Source of the DNA: Marinobacter sp. es.048
GTDB lineage: Bacteria > Pseudomonadota > Gammaproteobacteria > Pseudomonadales > Oleiphilaceae
Reading direction: 5' to 3'
Assembly (NCBI RefSeq): GCF_900188435.1
Contig: NZ_FYFA01000001.1
Coordinates: forward strand, 930,001-994,000
DNA length: 64,000 nt
The notes below the pieces were generated by a model. That model had not been told where the DNA came from and ran no database searches. It was given only the letters and a program-made list of their open reading frames with translations. The position numbers and the translations under genes were made by a program. Shown in pieces: positions 15,346 to 24,955 of this stretch; within the stretch, counting starts at the first letter, position 1; every line of letters starts with the position of its first letter.

Positions 15346-17046
15346 TTAGCCTACTACAGGCGTTGCCCGTTTGATAATGGCTGCCGGATCGGTGCCCGAG
15401 GGCAGGTTGCCGTAGTTCATACCCCCATTGGACTGCAGTCTCGAGGCGCAGAAGGCGTCGGCAACGGCGGCATCCGAGTGGCGGAGCAGCAGGGAGCCCT
15501 GCAGGGCCAGGGCCATGCGATCGACGAGGTTACGGGCACGGTACTGGAAATCGCTGATGTCGGCGAAGTCGTGTTGCAGCTGCGCCAGGAACTGGTCGAA
15601 GCGGCGATCGGCGCCTTTGGCTTCTGCGGCTTCGTGGAAGAAGGCGTCGAGGGTTTCAGGCTCTTTTTGCAGGGCGCGCAAGGTATCCAGGCACTGGACG
15701 TTGCCGCTGCCTTCCCAAATGGCGTTGACGGGTGATTCCCGGAACAGTCGGGGCATGATGGAGTCTTCCATCACGCCGCTGCCGCCGATGCATTCCATGG
15801 CCTCATAGGCATGGTTCGGGGTGCGTTTGCAGATCCAGTATTTGCCGACCGGTGTCGCCAGGCGGGCCAGCAGGCGTTCGTGTTCCTTGTCCTGGTTGTC
15901 GAGGGCGCGGGCAATGCGCATGGTGTAGGCCAGTGCCGCCTCGCTTTCCAGAGCCAGGTCGGCCAGCACGTTCTGCATCAGAGGCTGATCAATCAGGCGG
16001 GCGCCGAAGGCGCTGCGATGACGGCAATGGTGGCTGGCTTGGGCGATGGCCTGGCGCATGCCCGCGGAGCTGCCGATCATACAGTCAAAACGGGTCATGG
16101 CGACCATTTCGATGATGGTGGGTACGCCACGGCCTTCCTCGCCCACCATCCAGGCCAGGGCACCGCGCAGTTCGGCTTCGCTGGAAGCGTTGGCGACGTT
16201 GCCCATCTTGTTCTTCAGGCGCTGGACCTGCCAGGGATTTTTGGTGCCATCCGGGCGCCAGCGGGGCATCAGGAAACAGGACAGTCCTGACTGTGTCTGA
16301 GCCAGCACCAGGAAGGCGTCGCACATGGGGGCAGAGACGAACCATTTGTGACCCACCAGCTCATAGGCCTGGCCTGGGCCTCCCGCGCCTACGGGGTAGG
16401 CTCTAGTGCTGTTGGCGCGAACATCGCTGCCACCCTGTTTCTCGGTCATGGCCATGCCAATGGTGACCGAGGTTTTCTTGCCGTCCGGCAGATTGCGGGG
16501 ATCGTAGCTGTCGGCCAGGATCCGGGCTTCCCAGTCCGTGGCAAGATCCTGCTGTTTCCGGATAGAGGGAATGGCCGCGAAGGTCATGGTAACCGGGCAG
16601 CAGTGGGCGGCCTCTACCTGGGAGTGCATGTAGTACTTGGCAGCTCGGGTCACATGGGCGCCCTGGCCGGGATGGCTCCAGGGGCTGCTGTGCAGGCCAT
16701 TGTCGAAGGCGATGCGCATCAGCTCATGGTAGGCGGGATGGAAGTCCACTTCGTCTATGCGGTGGCCGAAACGGTCATGGGTGTTGAAGACCGGTTTATT
16801 GGCGTTGGCGCGAAACCCCAGGTCAATGGTTTCCGCGGCCCCGGCCAGGGCTCCGAATGCCTTGAGGTCCTCGGCGGCTTTGCCGGCGCCTTCCCGGAGG
16901 GCGGCTTCCTGCAGGGCAATATCCTGCTCGAACAGGTTGTAGTTCTCCAGCGCCGGGGGCTGGTTAAAGACCTCGTGGGTGGCGGCCAGGTAGCGATCTT
17001 CCTGGTCGTTTGATGGCGTCTCTGGCCGGGGTTGCCGCGCGTTCAT
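15346..17046 (-). CDS. aidB: AidB-like acyl-CoA dehydrogenase
   Basis: Flavoprotein of the acyl-CoA dehydrogenase superfamily, AidB branch, ~566 residues. The early segment FNQPPALENYNLF and the region HPAYHELM closely resemble E. coli AidB, which binds DNA during alkylation stress. FAD-binding blocks CPVTMTFAA, MTEKQGGSDV and ECIGGSGVMED are present. Start ATG at 17046 with a strong AGGAGG six bases upstream, made by the last codons of the tetR gene before it, so the pair is translationally linked. Whether it acts in DNA protection or in acyl-CoA metabolism cannot be decided from sequence. Confidence 0.85.
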   Translation of the reverse strand: MNARQPRPETPSNDQEDRYLAATHEVFNQPPALENYNLFEQDIALQEAALREGAGKAAEDLKAFGALAGAAETIDLGFRANANKPVFNTHDRFGHRIDEVDFHPAYHELMRIAFDNGLHSSPWSHPGQGAHVTRAAKYYMHSQVEAAHCCPVTMTFAAIPSIRKQQDLATDWEARILADSYDPRNLPDGKKTSVTIGMAMTEKQGGSDVRANSTRAYPVGAGGPGQAYELVGHKWFVSAPMCDAFLVLAQTQSGLSCFLMPRWRPDGTKNPWQVQRLKNKMGNVANASSEAELRGALAWMVGEEGRGVPTIIEMVAMTRFDCMIGSSAGMRQAIAQASHHCRHRSAFGARLIDQPLMQNVLADLALESEAALAYTMRIARALDNQDKEHERLLARLATPVGKYWICKRTPNHAYEAMECIGGSGVMEDSIMPRLFRESPVNAIWEGSGNVQCLDTLRALQKEPETLDAFFHEAAEAKGADRRFDQFLAQLQHDFADISDFQYRARNLVDRMALALQGSLLLRHSDAAVADAFCASRLQSNGGMNYGNLPSGTDPAAIIKRATPVVG

Positions 17047-17048
17047 AG

Positions 17049-17681
17049 CTACCTCCTGGTGCCGGTCAAGCCCTGCATACAAAAGCAGATGATGGAATTG
17101 ACCAGCGGGTCATTGTTGTCTTCTGTTGTGCTGGTGGCCTGGCTGGTCTGTGTCGGTGACAGGGGACCAACCAGGCTTTCCGCGATGGCGCCGACCAGGC
17201 AGGTGCTGCTCTGGCGTGCGTCCTGGTCCGGGATACATCCTTCTTCAATGCCTTCGCGGATCGCTTTCTCGAACAGGTTGGCGTACGCCTTACGATACGC
17301 CAGCCGTTCCTCCTCAACTTTCGGGTCAACCGGTTCGGCGATCAGTGACCAGGCCATTTGCGGGCCTTTCAGTGCCCGCTCGGCAAATTGTCTCAATGCC
17401 CGTTCCAGCCGCTCGGCGGCGTTGCCATCGGAGGCCAGAGCGTCGGCGACCTTATCGACTTCCCGCTGGGTTGCCAGCCGGAAAATCTCGGCGAACAGGT
17501 CCTCTCTGGACTCGAAATGCCGGTAGATAGTTCCTGTGGCAACGCCGGCCAGCCCGGCGATCCGGGTTACCCGTGCGCTTCGAAAACCGCCTTCGGCCAC
17601 GCACTGATAGGTGCAGTTCACAATCCGTTTACGCGCCTCGGCCTTACGCTGACGCATTTTCTCCGTTTCTCGATAGGCCAT
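17049..17681 (-). CDS. TetR-family transcriptional regulator, first gene of the aidB operon
   Basis: 210-residue repressor. The N-terminal HTH (residues ~15-62) ends in the typical GVATGTIYRHFESREDLFAEIF. The C-terminal ligand domain has no recognised specificity. Its stop codon lies 2 bases before the aidB ATG. A 17-base palindrome 15 bases upstream of its start is the likely autoregulatory operator. The ligand may be an acyl-CoA or similar hydrophobic compound, inferred only from the adjacent dehydrogenase. Confidence 0.9.
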   Translation of the reverse strand: MAYRETEKMRQRKAEARKRIVNCTYQCVAEGGFRSARVTRIAGLAGVATGTIYRHFESREDLFAEIFRLATQREVDKVADALASDGNAAERLERALRQFAERALKGPQMAWSLIAEPVDPKVEEERLAYRKAYANLFEKAIREGIEEGCIPDQDARQSSTCLVGAIAESLVGPLSPTQTSQATSTTEDNNDPLVNSIICFCMQGLTGTRR

Positions 17682-17695
17682 TCCGGCTCCCTATA

Positions 17696-17712
17696 AATAG
17701 TGAATCACTATT
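17696..17712. promoter_or_regulatory. Palindromic operator upstream of tetR-aidB
   Basis: AATAGTGAATCACTATT is a perfect palindrome with one central base, 15 bases before the tetR start codon. Position and form fit a TetR-family operator that would block its own promoter. Confidence 0.6.
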
Positions 17713-17953
17713 CATTCTTTGTGTCAATTTTTTGAGTTACTGACGAATATAAAATTTCTGCATGCAATTCAAGTGCTTGTTGATAGTTACAAAAAATTAC
17801 AAAAAAGGCGTTGCCAGTGAATGGCGTGGTCACAAAAAGCAGATTATAAAGACGCCAAGACGAAGCCGCAGGCGGTCGTTCGTCGATACGGAGTGAGGTT
17901 CCCTGCGGGGTCGCAACACTCGACCATCTGTTTTCGTTGATGGAGAAAAGATT

Positions 17954-18175
17954 ATGAGTGAATTCGACGAAAGCAACCTGGAGCAGTCCGGAGGCTGGAC
18001 CGGTGACAGTGACGACAACCATTCCATAGCAGGCCGTGCCCGAATTCGTGCACAGTTGCAGGCAGACATCGAAGCGTTCCTGAGTCAGGGCGGAAAGATC
18101 CAGGAAGTGGACACTTCCTTCCGTTCTGACACACCACGCAAGGTGGAAGTGGGTTTTAACAACCGCTCTCTCTGA
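17954..18175 (+). CDS. SutA-like transcriptional regulator
   Basis: 73-residue acidic protein. The C-terminal half, with EAFLSQGGKIQEVD and a terminal FNNRSL, resembles the end of Pseudomonas SutA (EEFLSRGGKVQEIE... YGSRPI), a small RNA-polymerase-associated protein active in slow growth. The acidic N-terminal half is shorter than in SutA. The ATG at 17954 has GGAGAAAAG directly behind it. The upstream 270 bases are AT-rich and probably contain the promoter; a hairpin terminator follows. The functional link is inferred from resemblance only. Confidence 0.65.
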   Translation: MSEFDESNLEQSGGWTGDSDDNHSIAGRARIRAQLQADIEAFLSQGGKIQEVDTSFRSDTPRKVEVGFNNRSL

Positions 18176-18188
18176 ACGTTCAGGCGGC

Positions 18189-18220
18189 AGTCCGGGGCCC
18201 TCCGCCCCGGCTCCGTTTTT
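18189..18220 (+). terminator. Intrinsic terminator after the SutA-like gene
   Basis: Stem CCGGGGC / GCCCCGG with a 5-base loop, then CTCCG and TTTTT, starting 13 bases after the stop codon. Confidence 0.75.
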
Positions 18221-18327
18221 GATCCCTGTCTCGGTATGATCTGCCAGCGTCGTCTATCCTCGTTCATTATCAGTTTGCGCCGTTAGCCTGGGCAAATCGC
18301 CAGTCACCCGATAATCCGGACTCCTCT

Positions 18328-19356
18328 GTGGTAAAGAAGCCCCGTATCCGTCTTTTCCTTGTTTTGCTACTGATCATAGCAGCTGTTGGCAGCTTCTGGC
18401 TGATGACGGCAGACCCGGTTGCCGTCGGTGAGCCGGTTGCTTCGGCGTCTGTTGGTGAGCCTCCGATACCCCTGGGCGAGGAGCGGGGGACTTCGGGGCC
18501 ATCCGACCTGGTAAACAGCGCTTCCTCGGTCGGTATTCCCGAGCAGTTGCCGGCCTCGCTGGCAGGCACGTCAGTCCCGGATGGTTGGGCCCGGACGGAC
18601 AGGCTCGGCAATCTCATCCCGACCCCGCATCTGCGGCAGCTGTTCGAGTATTTCCTGTCCGCCCTGGGAGAGGAATCGCTGCGACAGTTGGTGGCGCGCA
18701 TTGAGACCGCTCTGTCGGTTCTGGACGAGTCTGCGAGATCCCAGGCCCTGGCAACCCTGGGAAACTATCTGGAATACAAGCTGGCTGTTTCTGAGCTGGA
18801 GCAGAGCTATGGGGAGGTGTCCGGGCTTGGCGCCGTGGAAATGCAGCGGAGGATGGCAGAGATCCAGGCCCTGCGCCGGACCTGGCTGGACACCGACACG
18901 GCCGATGCTTTCTTTGCTGACGATGAGGCAGTCGACCGCTTCCAGATCGAAAAGCTCAGGATCGCAAGCGATGACAGCCTGACCGATGAGCAGAAAGCAG
19001 GGGCTCTTCGTCAGGCCGAGTCTGGCTTGCCGGAGCCGCTCCGCAAGGCCAGGGAGAAAACCCGACGGTTTGCAGACTATGAACAGATGCGCGAGGAGCT
19101 TGCAGGTGATCCCCGGGCGCTCGATGCGTGGCGTCAGGAGGCTTTTGGCACCGAAGCGGCTGAAAGACTGGCTCGGCTTGAGGACGAACAGAAGGATTGG
19201 GATCGTCGCTGGCAGGGCTATTCCCGGGAGCGGGAGCGGCTGTTGTCCTCGGGACTCGCCGAGCCGGAACGTCAGGAAGCGCTGGAGCGCCTCAGAGCCA
19301 GTCACTTCAATGAAATCGAACGGATCCGTGCCCAAGCGCTGGATTCGATCCGGTAA
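18328..19356 (+). CDS. lifO: Lipase chaperone (lipase-specific foldase)
   Basis: Inner-membrane-anchored periplasmic foldase that folds a secreted lipase before export by type II secretion. One N-terminal membrane helix (residues ~8-26), a Pro/Gly/Ser-rich linker, then helical mini-domains. The family signature is clear: PASLAGTSVPDGW near residue 75, followed by LRQLFEYFLSALGEES. The 342-residue length is normal. Start GTG at 18328. Lif genes usually follow their lipase gene, but the upstream gene here is sutA-like and the downstream gene is hemB, so the partner lipase must be elsewhere. Confidence 0.88.
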   Translation: MVKKPRIRLFLVLLLIIAAVGSFWLMTADPVAVGEPVASASVGEPPIPLGEERGTSGPSDLVNSASSVGIPEQLPASLAGTSVPDGWARTDRLGNLIPTPHLRQLFEYFLSALGEESLRQLVARIETALSVLDESARSQALATLGNYLEYKLAVSELEQSYGEVSGLGAVEMQRRMAEIQALRRTWLDTDTADAFFADDEAVDRFQIEKLRIASDDSLTDEQKAGALRQAESGLPEPLRKAREKTRRFADYEQMREELAGDPRALDAWRQEAFGTEAAERLARLEDEQKDWDRRWQGYSRERERLLSSGLAEPERQEALERLRASHFNEIERIRAQALDSIR

Positions 19357-19455
19357 TCCTTCTGTCATTTAATCGGTTTACCCTGCTGAGGGAGTCTGCA
19401 ACCAGTCGCCCCGGGCGTGTATGATGATGCAAGGGGCGCCCGGCGGATGCCGTGA

Positions 19456-20517
<1,062 letters not shown>

Positions 20518-20567
20518 GCCAAACAAGTCATCGCCAGCAGTGGCGAACACACGGGAATCGAGGAATC

Positions 20568-22709
20568 ATGACAACGGAAACGGCGAAGAATCAGACGGCA
20601 GGGGATGACCGGAGTGTGCCTGCGCCGGTCGATGTGCCCCCGGTTGGTGAGGAGATCAACCTGGATGCCAATGAAAACTACTTTAACCGGGAACTGAGCC
20701 AGCTCCAGTTCAATTACCGGGTGCTCAAACAGGCCCTGGATACGACGCACCCGTTGATCAACCGTCTGATTTTCTGCTGCATTTTCAGCAGCAACATGGA
20801 CGAGTTCTTCGAGATCCGTGTTGCCGGTCTGCGGCAGCAGATGAAATACGGCCGTGAGACCGTTGGTGCCGATGGCATGATGCCGGACCAGGCCCTGGCG
20901 GAGATCAGCCGTGTTGCTCACGAGTACATTCGCGAGCAGTACGACATACTCAATAATGTGCTGATTCCCGAGATGGAACAGCAGAACATTCACTTTGTCC
21001 GGCGCCGGGAGTGGACGCCAGAGCAGGCGGAGTGGGTGCGCAATTACTTCGAAGAGGAGATCCTGCCGGTGGTTAGCCCCATCGGGCTGGATCCTTCGCA
21101 CCCGTTCCCGCGTCTGGTCAACAAAAGCCTGAACTTCATTGTTGAACTTGACGGCAAGGACGCCTTCGGGCGGGAAACCGGCATGGCGATTGTACCGGCT
21201 CCGCGTTCGCTGCCGCGTCTGGTCCGTCTGCCTGATGATGTCTGCAACGGTGGCGAAAACCTGGTGTTCCTGTCGTCCATGATCCACGCCCATGCCGATG
21301 AGCTCTTCCCCGGCATGGAGGTGAAAGGCTGCTATCAGTTCCGGCTGACCCGAAACGCCGACCTTGAGCTTGAGGACGACCTGGAAGATCTGGCTTCGGC
21401 CTTGCGTGGGGAGCTGCTCAGTCGCCGGTTTGGCGACGGCGTGCGCCTTGAGGTTGCCGACAACTGCCCGGAAGAGCTGGTTCAGTTCCTCCTGAAGGAG
21501 TTCGGTCTGACCGAGCGGGATCTTTACCAGGTTCATGGTCCGGTCAACCTGACCCGGCTGATGGCAGTCGGTGGGCTGGTGGACCGGCCGGATCTTTCCT
21601 ATTCCGGCTTCTCGCCGTCGATCCCCAAACAGATCCGCAGCAAGGAATCGATGTTCGACTCCATCCGCAAGCGCCCGATCCTGCTGCTGCATCCCTATGA
21701 GAATTTCAGCCCGGTGGTGGATCTGCTGCGCCAGGCCGCCAAGGACCCTCAGGTTTTGGCAATTCGACAGACCCTTTACCGTACCGGGGCCGATTCGGAA
21801 ATCGTTGAGGCACTGGCCGATGCCGCACGCCGTGGCAAAGAGGTTACCGCTGTCATTGAACTGCGGGCCCGTTTCAGTGAGGCCGAAAACCTGGAGCTGG
21901 CCAGCCGGCTTCAGGAGGCCGGGGTGATCGTGGTGTACGGTGTGGTTGGCTACAAGACCCACGCCAAGATGATCCTGATTGTCCGTCGGGAAGAAGGGCG
22001 GCTGCGCCGTTATGTGCATCTGGGTACCGGCAACTATCACGCCGGTAACGCCCGTCTGTATACCGACTACAGCTTCATGACCTGCGACGAGTCCATCGGC
22101 GACGACGTCAACAAGCTGTTCCAGCAGCTTACCGGCATGGGCAAGGCCCTGAAGATCAAGAAGTTGTTCCATTCGCCCTTCACCCTGCATCCCCGGCTCC
22201 TGAGCCTGATTGATCGGGAAGCGGGCTATGGCCAGAAAGGCCGGATTATCTTCAAATTCAATGCATTGACGGAAATCCAGTTGATCAAGGCGCTTTACCG
22301 GGCTTCACAGGCTGGCGTGAAAATTGATCTGATCATCCGCGGCATCTGTTGTCTGCGTCCGGAAGTGCCGGGCCTGTCGGAGAATATTCGCGTGAGGTCG
22401 ATCATTGGCCGTTTCCTGGAGCATACCCGCGTTTACTATTTCGGCAACAATGGCCGCCCGGATGTGTATTGTTCCAGCGCCGACGGTATGGAACGGAACC
22501 TGCTCAGTCGGGTGGAAACGGCTTTTCCTCTGGATGATCCTGATCTGGCCGCGCGGGTCAGAGAGGATCTGGACACCTATCTGGCCGACAATTGCCAGTC
22601 CTGGGTACTGCAACCGGACGGCAGCTATATTCAGAACCAGCCCGCAGAAGGTGAGGAACGCCTTGCCTCACAGCTTGTATTGCTTGAGAGGCTGACCGGA
22701 AAAACCTGA
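20568..22709 (+). CDS. ppk: Polyphosphate kinase 1
   Basis: Makes long-chain polyphosphate from ATP, reversibly. 713 residues. N-terminal domain begins YFNRELSQLQFNYRVL. The catalytic C-terminal phospholipase-D-like domains hold the phospho-accepting His in YKTHAKMILIVRRE (near residue 465) and a second His in HLGTGNYH. ATG at 20568 behind GAGGAA. hemB-ppk is a common gamma-proteobacterial neighbourhood. Together with phoB and the Pit permease in this window it forms part of phosphate handling. Confidence 0.95.
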   Translation: MTTETAKNQTAGDDRSVPAPVDVPPVGEEINLDANENYFNRELSQLQFNYRVLKQALDTTHPLINRLIFCCIFSSNMDEFFEIRVAGLRQQMKYGRETVGADGMMPDQALAEISRVAHEYIREQYDILNNVLIPEMEQQNIHFVRRREWTPEQAEWVRNYFEEEILPVVSPIGLDPSHPFPRLVNKSLNFIVELDGKDAFGRETGMAIVPAPRSLPRLVRLPDDVCNGGENLVFLSSMIHAHADELFPGMEVKGCYQFRLTRNADLELEDDLEDLASALRGELLSRRFGDGVRLEVADNCPEELVQFLLKEFGLTERDLYQVHGPVNLTRLMAVGGLVDRPDLSYSGFSPSIPKQIRSKESMFDSIRKRPILLLHPYENFSPVVDLLRQAAKDPQVLAIRQTLYRTGADSEIVEALADAARRGKEVTAVIELRARFSEAENLELASRLQEAGVIVVYGVVGYKTHAKMILIVRREEGRLRRYVHLGTGNYHAGNARLYTDYSFMTCDESIGDDVNKLFQQLTGMGKALKIKKLFHSPFTLHPRLLSLIDREAGYGQKGRIIFKFNALTEIQLIKALYRASQAGVKIDLIIRGICCLRPEVPGLSENIRVRSIIGRFLEHTRVYYFGNNGRPDVYCSSADGMERNLLSRVETAFPLDDPDLAARVREDLDTYLADNCQSWVLQPDGSYIQNQPAEGEERLASQLVLLERLTGKT

Positions 22710-22730
22710 TTCCCGAACTGGAGAACGCGT

Positions 22731-24020
22731 TTGAACGCCAAATGGATAATTGCCGGCGCTGGTGTGCTGGCTGTAGCTGGCGGCCTGCCCTGGGTCGTGG
22801 GGTACGTTACTGAACAGCAGTGGCACCAGGCAACGGCGGAGGTGAACAGTGCGCAACCATTCCTTCGTATGGAAACCGATAACTACCAGAGGGGGATTCT
22901 CGGGGCCCAGTTCAGTGGTTCGGTAAACCTGACCAATCCGGAAACCGGTGAAGCCCAGCGGCTTGCCTACCGAGCCAATGTGACTCATGGCGTGACCGGC
23001 AGTCTGATGGATTTCCAGCCTGAGGATGGCTGGTCTGCCGATGATACGGACTGGTTCTCCGGTGAGGAGCCCAGGCTGACTCTGGAAACCCGTCTCTGGG
23101 GTACCGCAGTGCTTGAGCTCGAAGCGCCCCAGATGACCTTAACGGACCCGGATTCCGGGGAGACACTGGCCTCAAGTGGCGGTCTGGCAAGAATCGAGAT
23201 CAGTGGCGCCGGTTCACAGGCCGATGCCTTGATGGTCTGGCCGGCGGTAACCTTGTCTGGTCCGGACCTGGATATTCAGGTCAGTGACTTGCGCCTTGAG
23301 CAGACCATGAGTCATCTGACCGGTGAGGTCTGGACCGGCTCCGGTGAGATTGTGGTGGAATCGGTTGCGGTGACCCCGGCAGCGGAAGCGCCATTCACGC
23401 TCCGGGAGATTTCGATTCGCAACAGAAGTGAGCCTGTCAGTGATGGTGAACGTCTCGATTCGCGGATGACTTTCGAGGTTGCCGGTGTTTCAACAGTCGA
23501 TGAGAGTTATGGTCCCCAGCGGCTGGTGTTCGCATTGTCGGGACTGGAGGTGGCGGCCTGGAGCGGCCTGACTGAGAGTCTGTCATCCATGCAGGCACTG
23601 GCCCTTAGCCAGACTTCCGGTAGTCCTCAACAGTTCGAGCAGCAGATGGCTGCCATGCAGCAGGTAAACGCGGCCCTGCGTGAGCTCGCGGCTGCTGGGT
23701 TTTCGGTTGGATTTCCGGAGTTGACCATCACCACTCCGGAAGGTGTGATTGAGGGCAGCGCCCGAATCGCTCATCCGGAGCTGGCAGCGGATCAAAAAGA
23801 CAAGATGTTGATGGTGATGCAGCAACTGAGCGGCGAAATGGATTTCAGTCTGCCACTTGCGCTCGCGGAGGAATATCCCGAATTCCAGCTGCAGCTGGCA
23901 CCCCTGATCAAACAGGGGTTGCTGGTCCAGCAAGGCGAACGGCTAGTGCTTGATGCCAATATGAAAGATCTCATGCTGGATGTGAACGGCGTGGAGATTC
24001 CCTTGTCGCCGTTGCTTTGA
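22731..24020 (+). CDS. DUF945 (YdgA-like) periplasmic protein
   Basis: 429-residue protein with one N-terminal membrane helix (WIIAGAGVLAVAGGLPWVVG) and a large periplasmic part of beta-rich repeats, as in the YdgA/DUF945 family. No enzymatic motif is visible. The start is a TTG at 22731 with GGAGAACGCG upstream; this spelling starts the protein directly before its membrane helix, and I see no better ATG. It follows ppk by 21 bases and ends before a terminator, so it likely shares the ppk transcript. Confidence 0.75.
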   Translation: MNAKWIIAGAGVLAVAGGLPWVVGYVTEQQWHQATAEVNSAQPFLRMETDNYQRGILGAQFSGSVNLTNPETGEAQRLAYRANVTHGVTGSLMDFQPEDGWSADDTDWFSGEEPRLTLETRLWGTAVLELEAPQMTLTDPDSGETLASSGGLARIEISGAGSQADALMVWPAVTLSGPDLDIQVSDLRLEQTMSHLTGEVWTGSGEIVVESVAVTPAAEAPFTLREISIRNRSEPVSDGERLDSRMTFEVAGVSTVDESYGPQRLVFALSGLEVAAWSGLTESLSSMQALALSQTSGSPQQFEQQMAAMQQVNAALRELAAAGFSVGFPELTITTPEGVIEGSARIAHPELAADQKDKMLMVMQQLSGEMDFSLPLALAEEYPEFQLQLAPLIKQGLLVQQGERLVLDANMKDLMLDVNGVEIPLSPLL

Positions 24021-24040
24021 ACCCTCTGGTTCAGTGCCAT

Positions 24041-24069
24041 AAAAAAGCCCCGACTAGCGGGGCTTTTTT
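24041..24069 (+). terminator. Bidirectional terminator between the DUF945 gene and coaD
   Basis: AAAAAAGCCCCG-ACTAG-CGGGGCTTTTTT: A-run, 7-base-pair stem, T-run. It serves the convergent genes on either side. Confidence 0.9.
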
Positions 24070-24081
24070 ATGCGCTCAGGT

Positions 24082-24591
<510 letters not shown>

Positions 24592-24725
24592 TCAGGATCA
24601 TCCTGAGTGCTGTAGTCCGGGACTCTGCTCCAGGCGGTCGCGACTTCGTGTATTGCATATGTGCCTCCCCGACATTTGCGCCAGGTGATGCTAAGCCTCT
24701 GCGCAAGCCTCGTGCTGTTTCTGGC

Positions 24726-24905
24726 TGCTAACGCGTAAACAGACAGCTGCGGGTTGGCGCCGGCGGCGAATTGGATTTCGGCCATGGTGTGGAAGGCTTC
24801 GCAGATGCCGGCCCAGAGGTAGTCGGTCACCGGGTAATCCAGCACCGGGCTGCCGATGGCGCTGGCGGCGACCGGAACTGGTAGCTGGCATCCATCCGGG
24901 TGCCA
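24726..24905 (-). pseudogene. Decayed C-terminal fragment of a GMC-type oxidoreductase
   Basis: The 397 bases between coaD and the aldehyde dehydrogenase contain no intact gene. On the minus strand a stretch reads GSPVLDYPVTDYLWAGICEA and then TMAEIQFAAGA, which looks like the C-terminal half of GMC alcohol oxidoreductases often found next to this dehydrogenase type. There is no start, no FAD-binding N-terminus and no coherent continuation after AAGANP. It would be the relic of a gene once downstream of the dehydrogenase. The family call is from memory of that motif. Confidence 0.4.
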
Positions 24906-24955
24906 ACCGCACTCGGCCGATCCGCCGGCCCTCGACAGACTCCCAAGCTTGGGGC

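Noticed and set aside
18176..18327. Possible lipase gene remnant before the lipase chaperone
   Set aside because: Only 152 bases, mostly a terminator and leader; no GHSQG-like motif in any frame.
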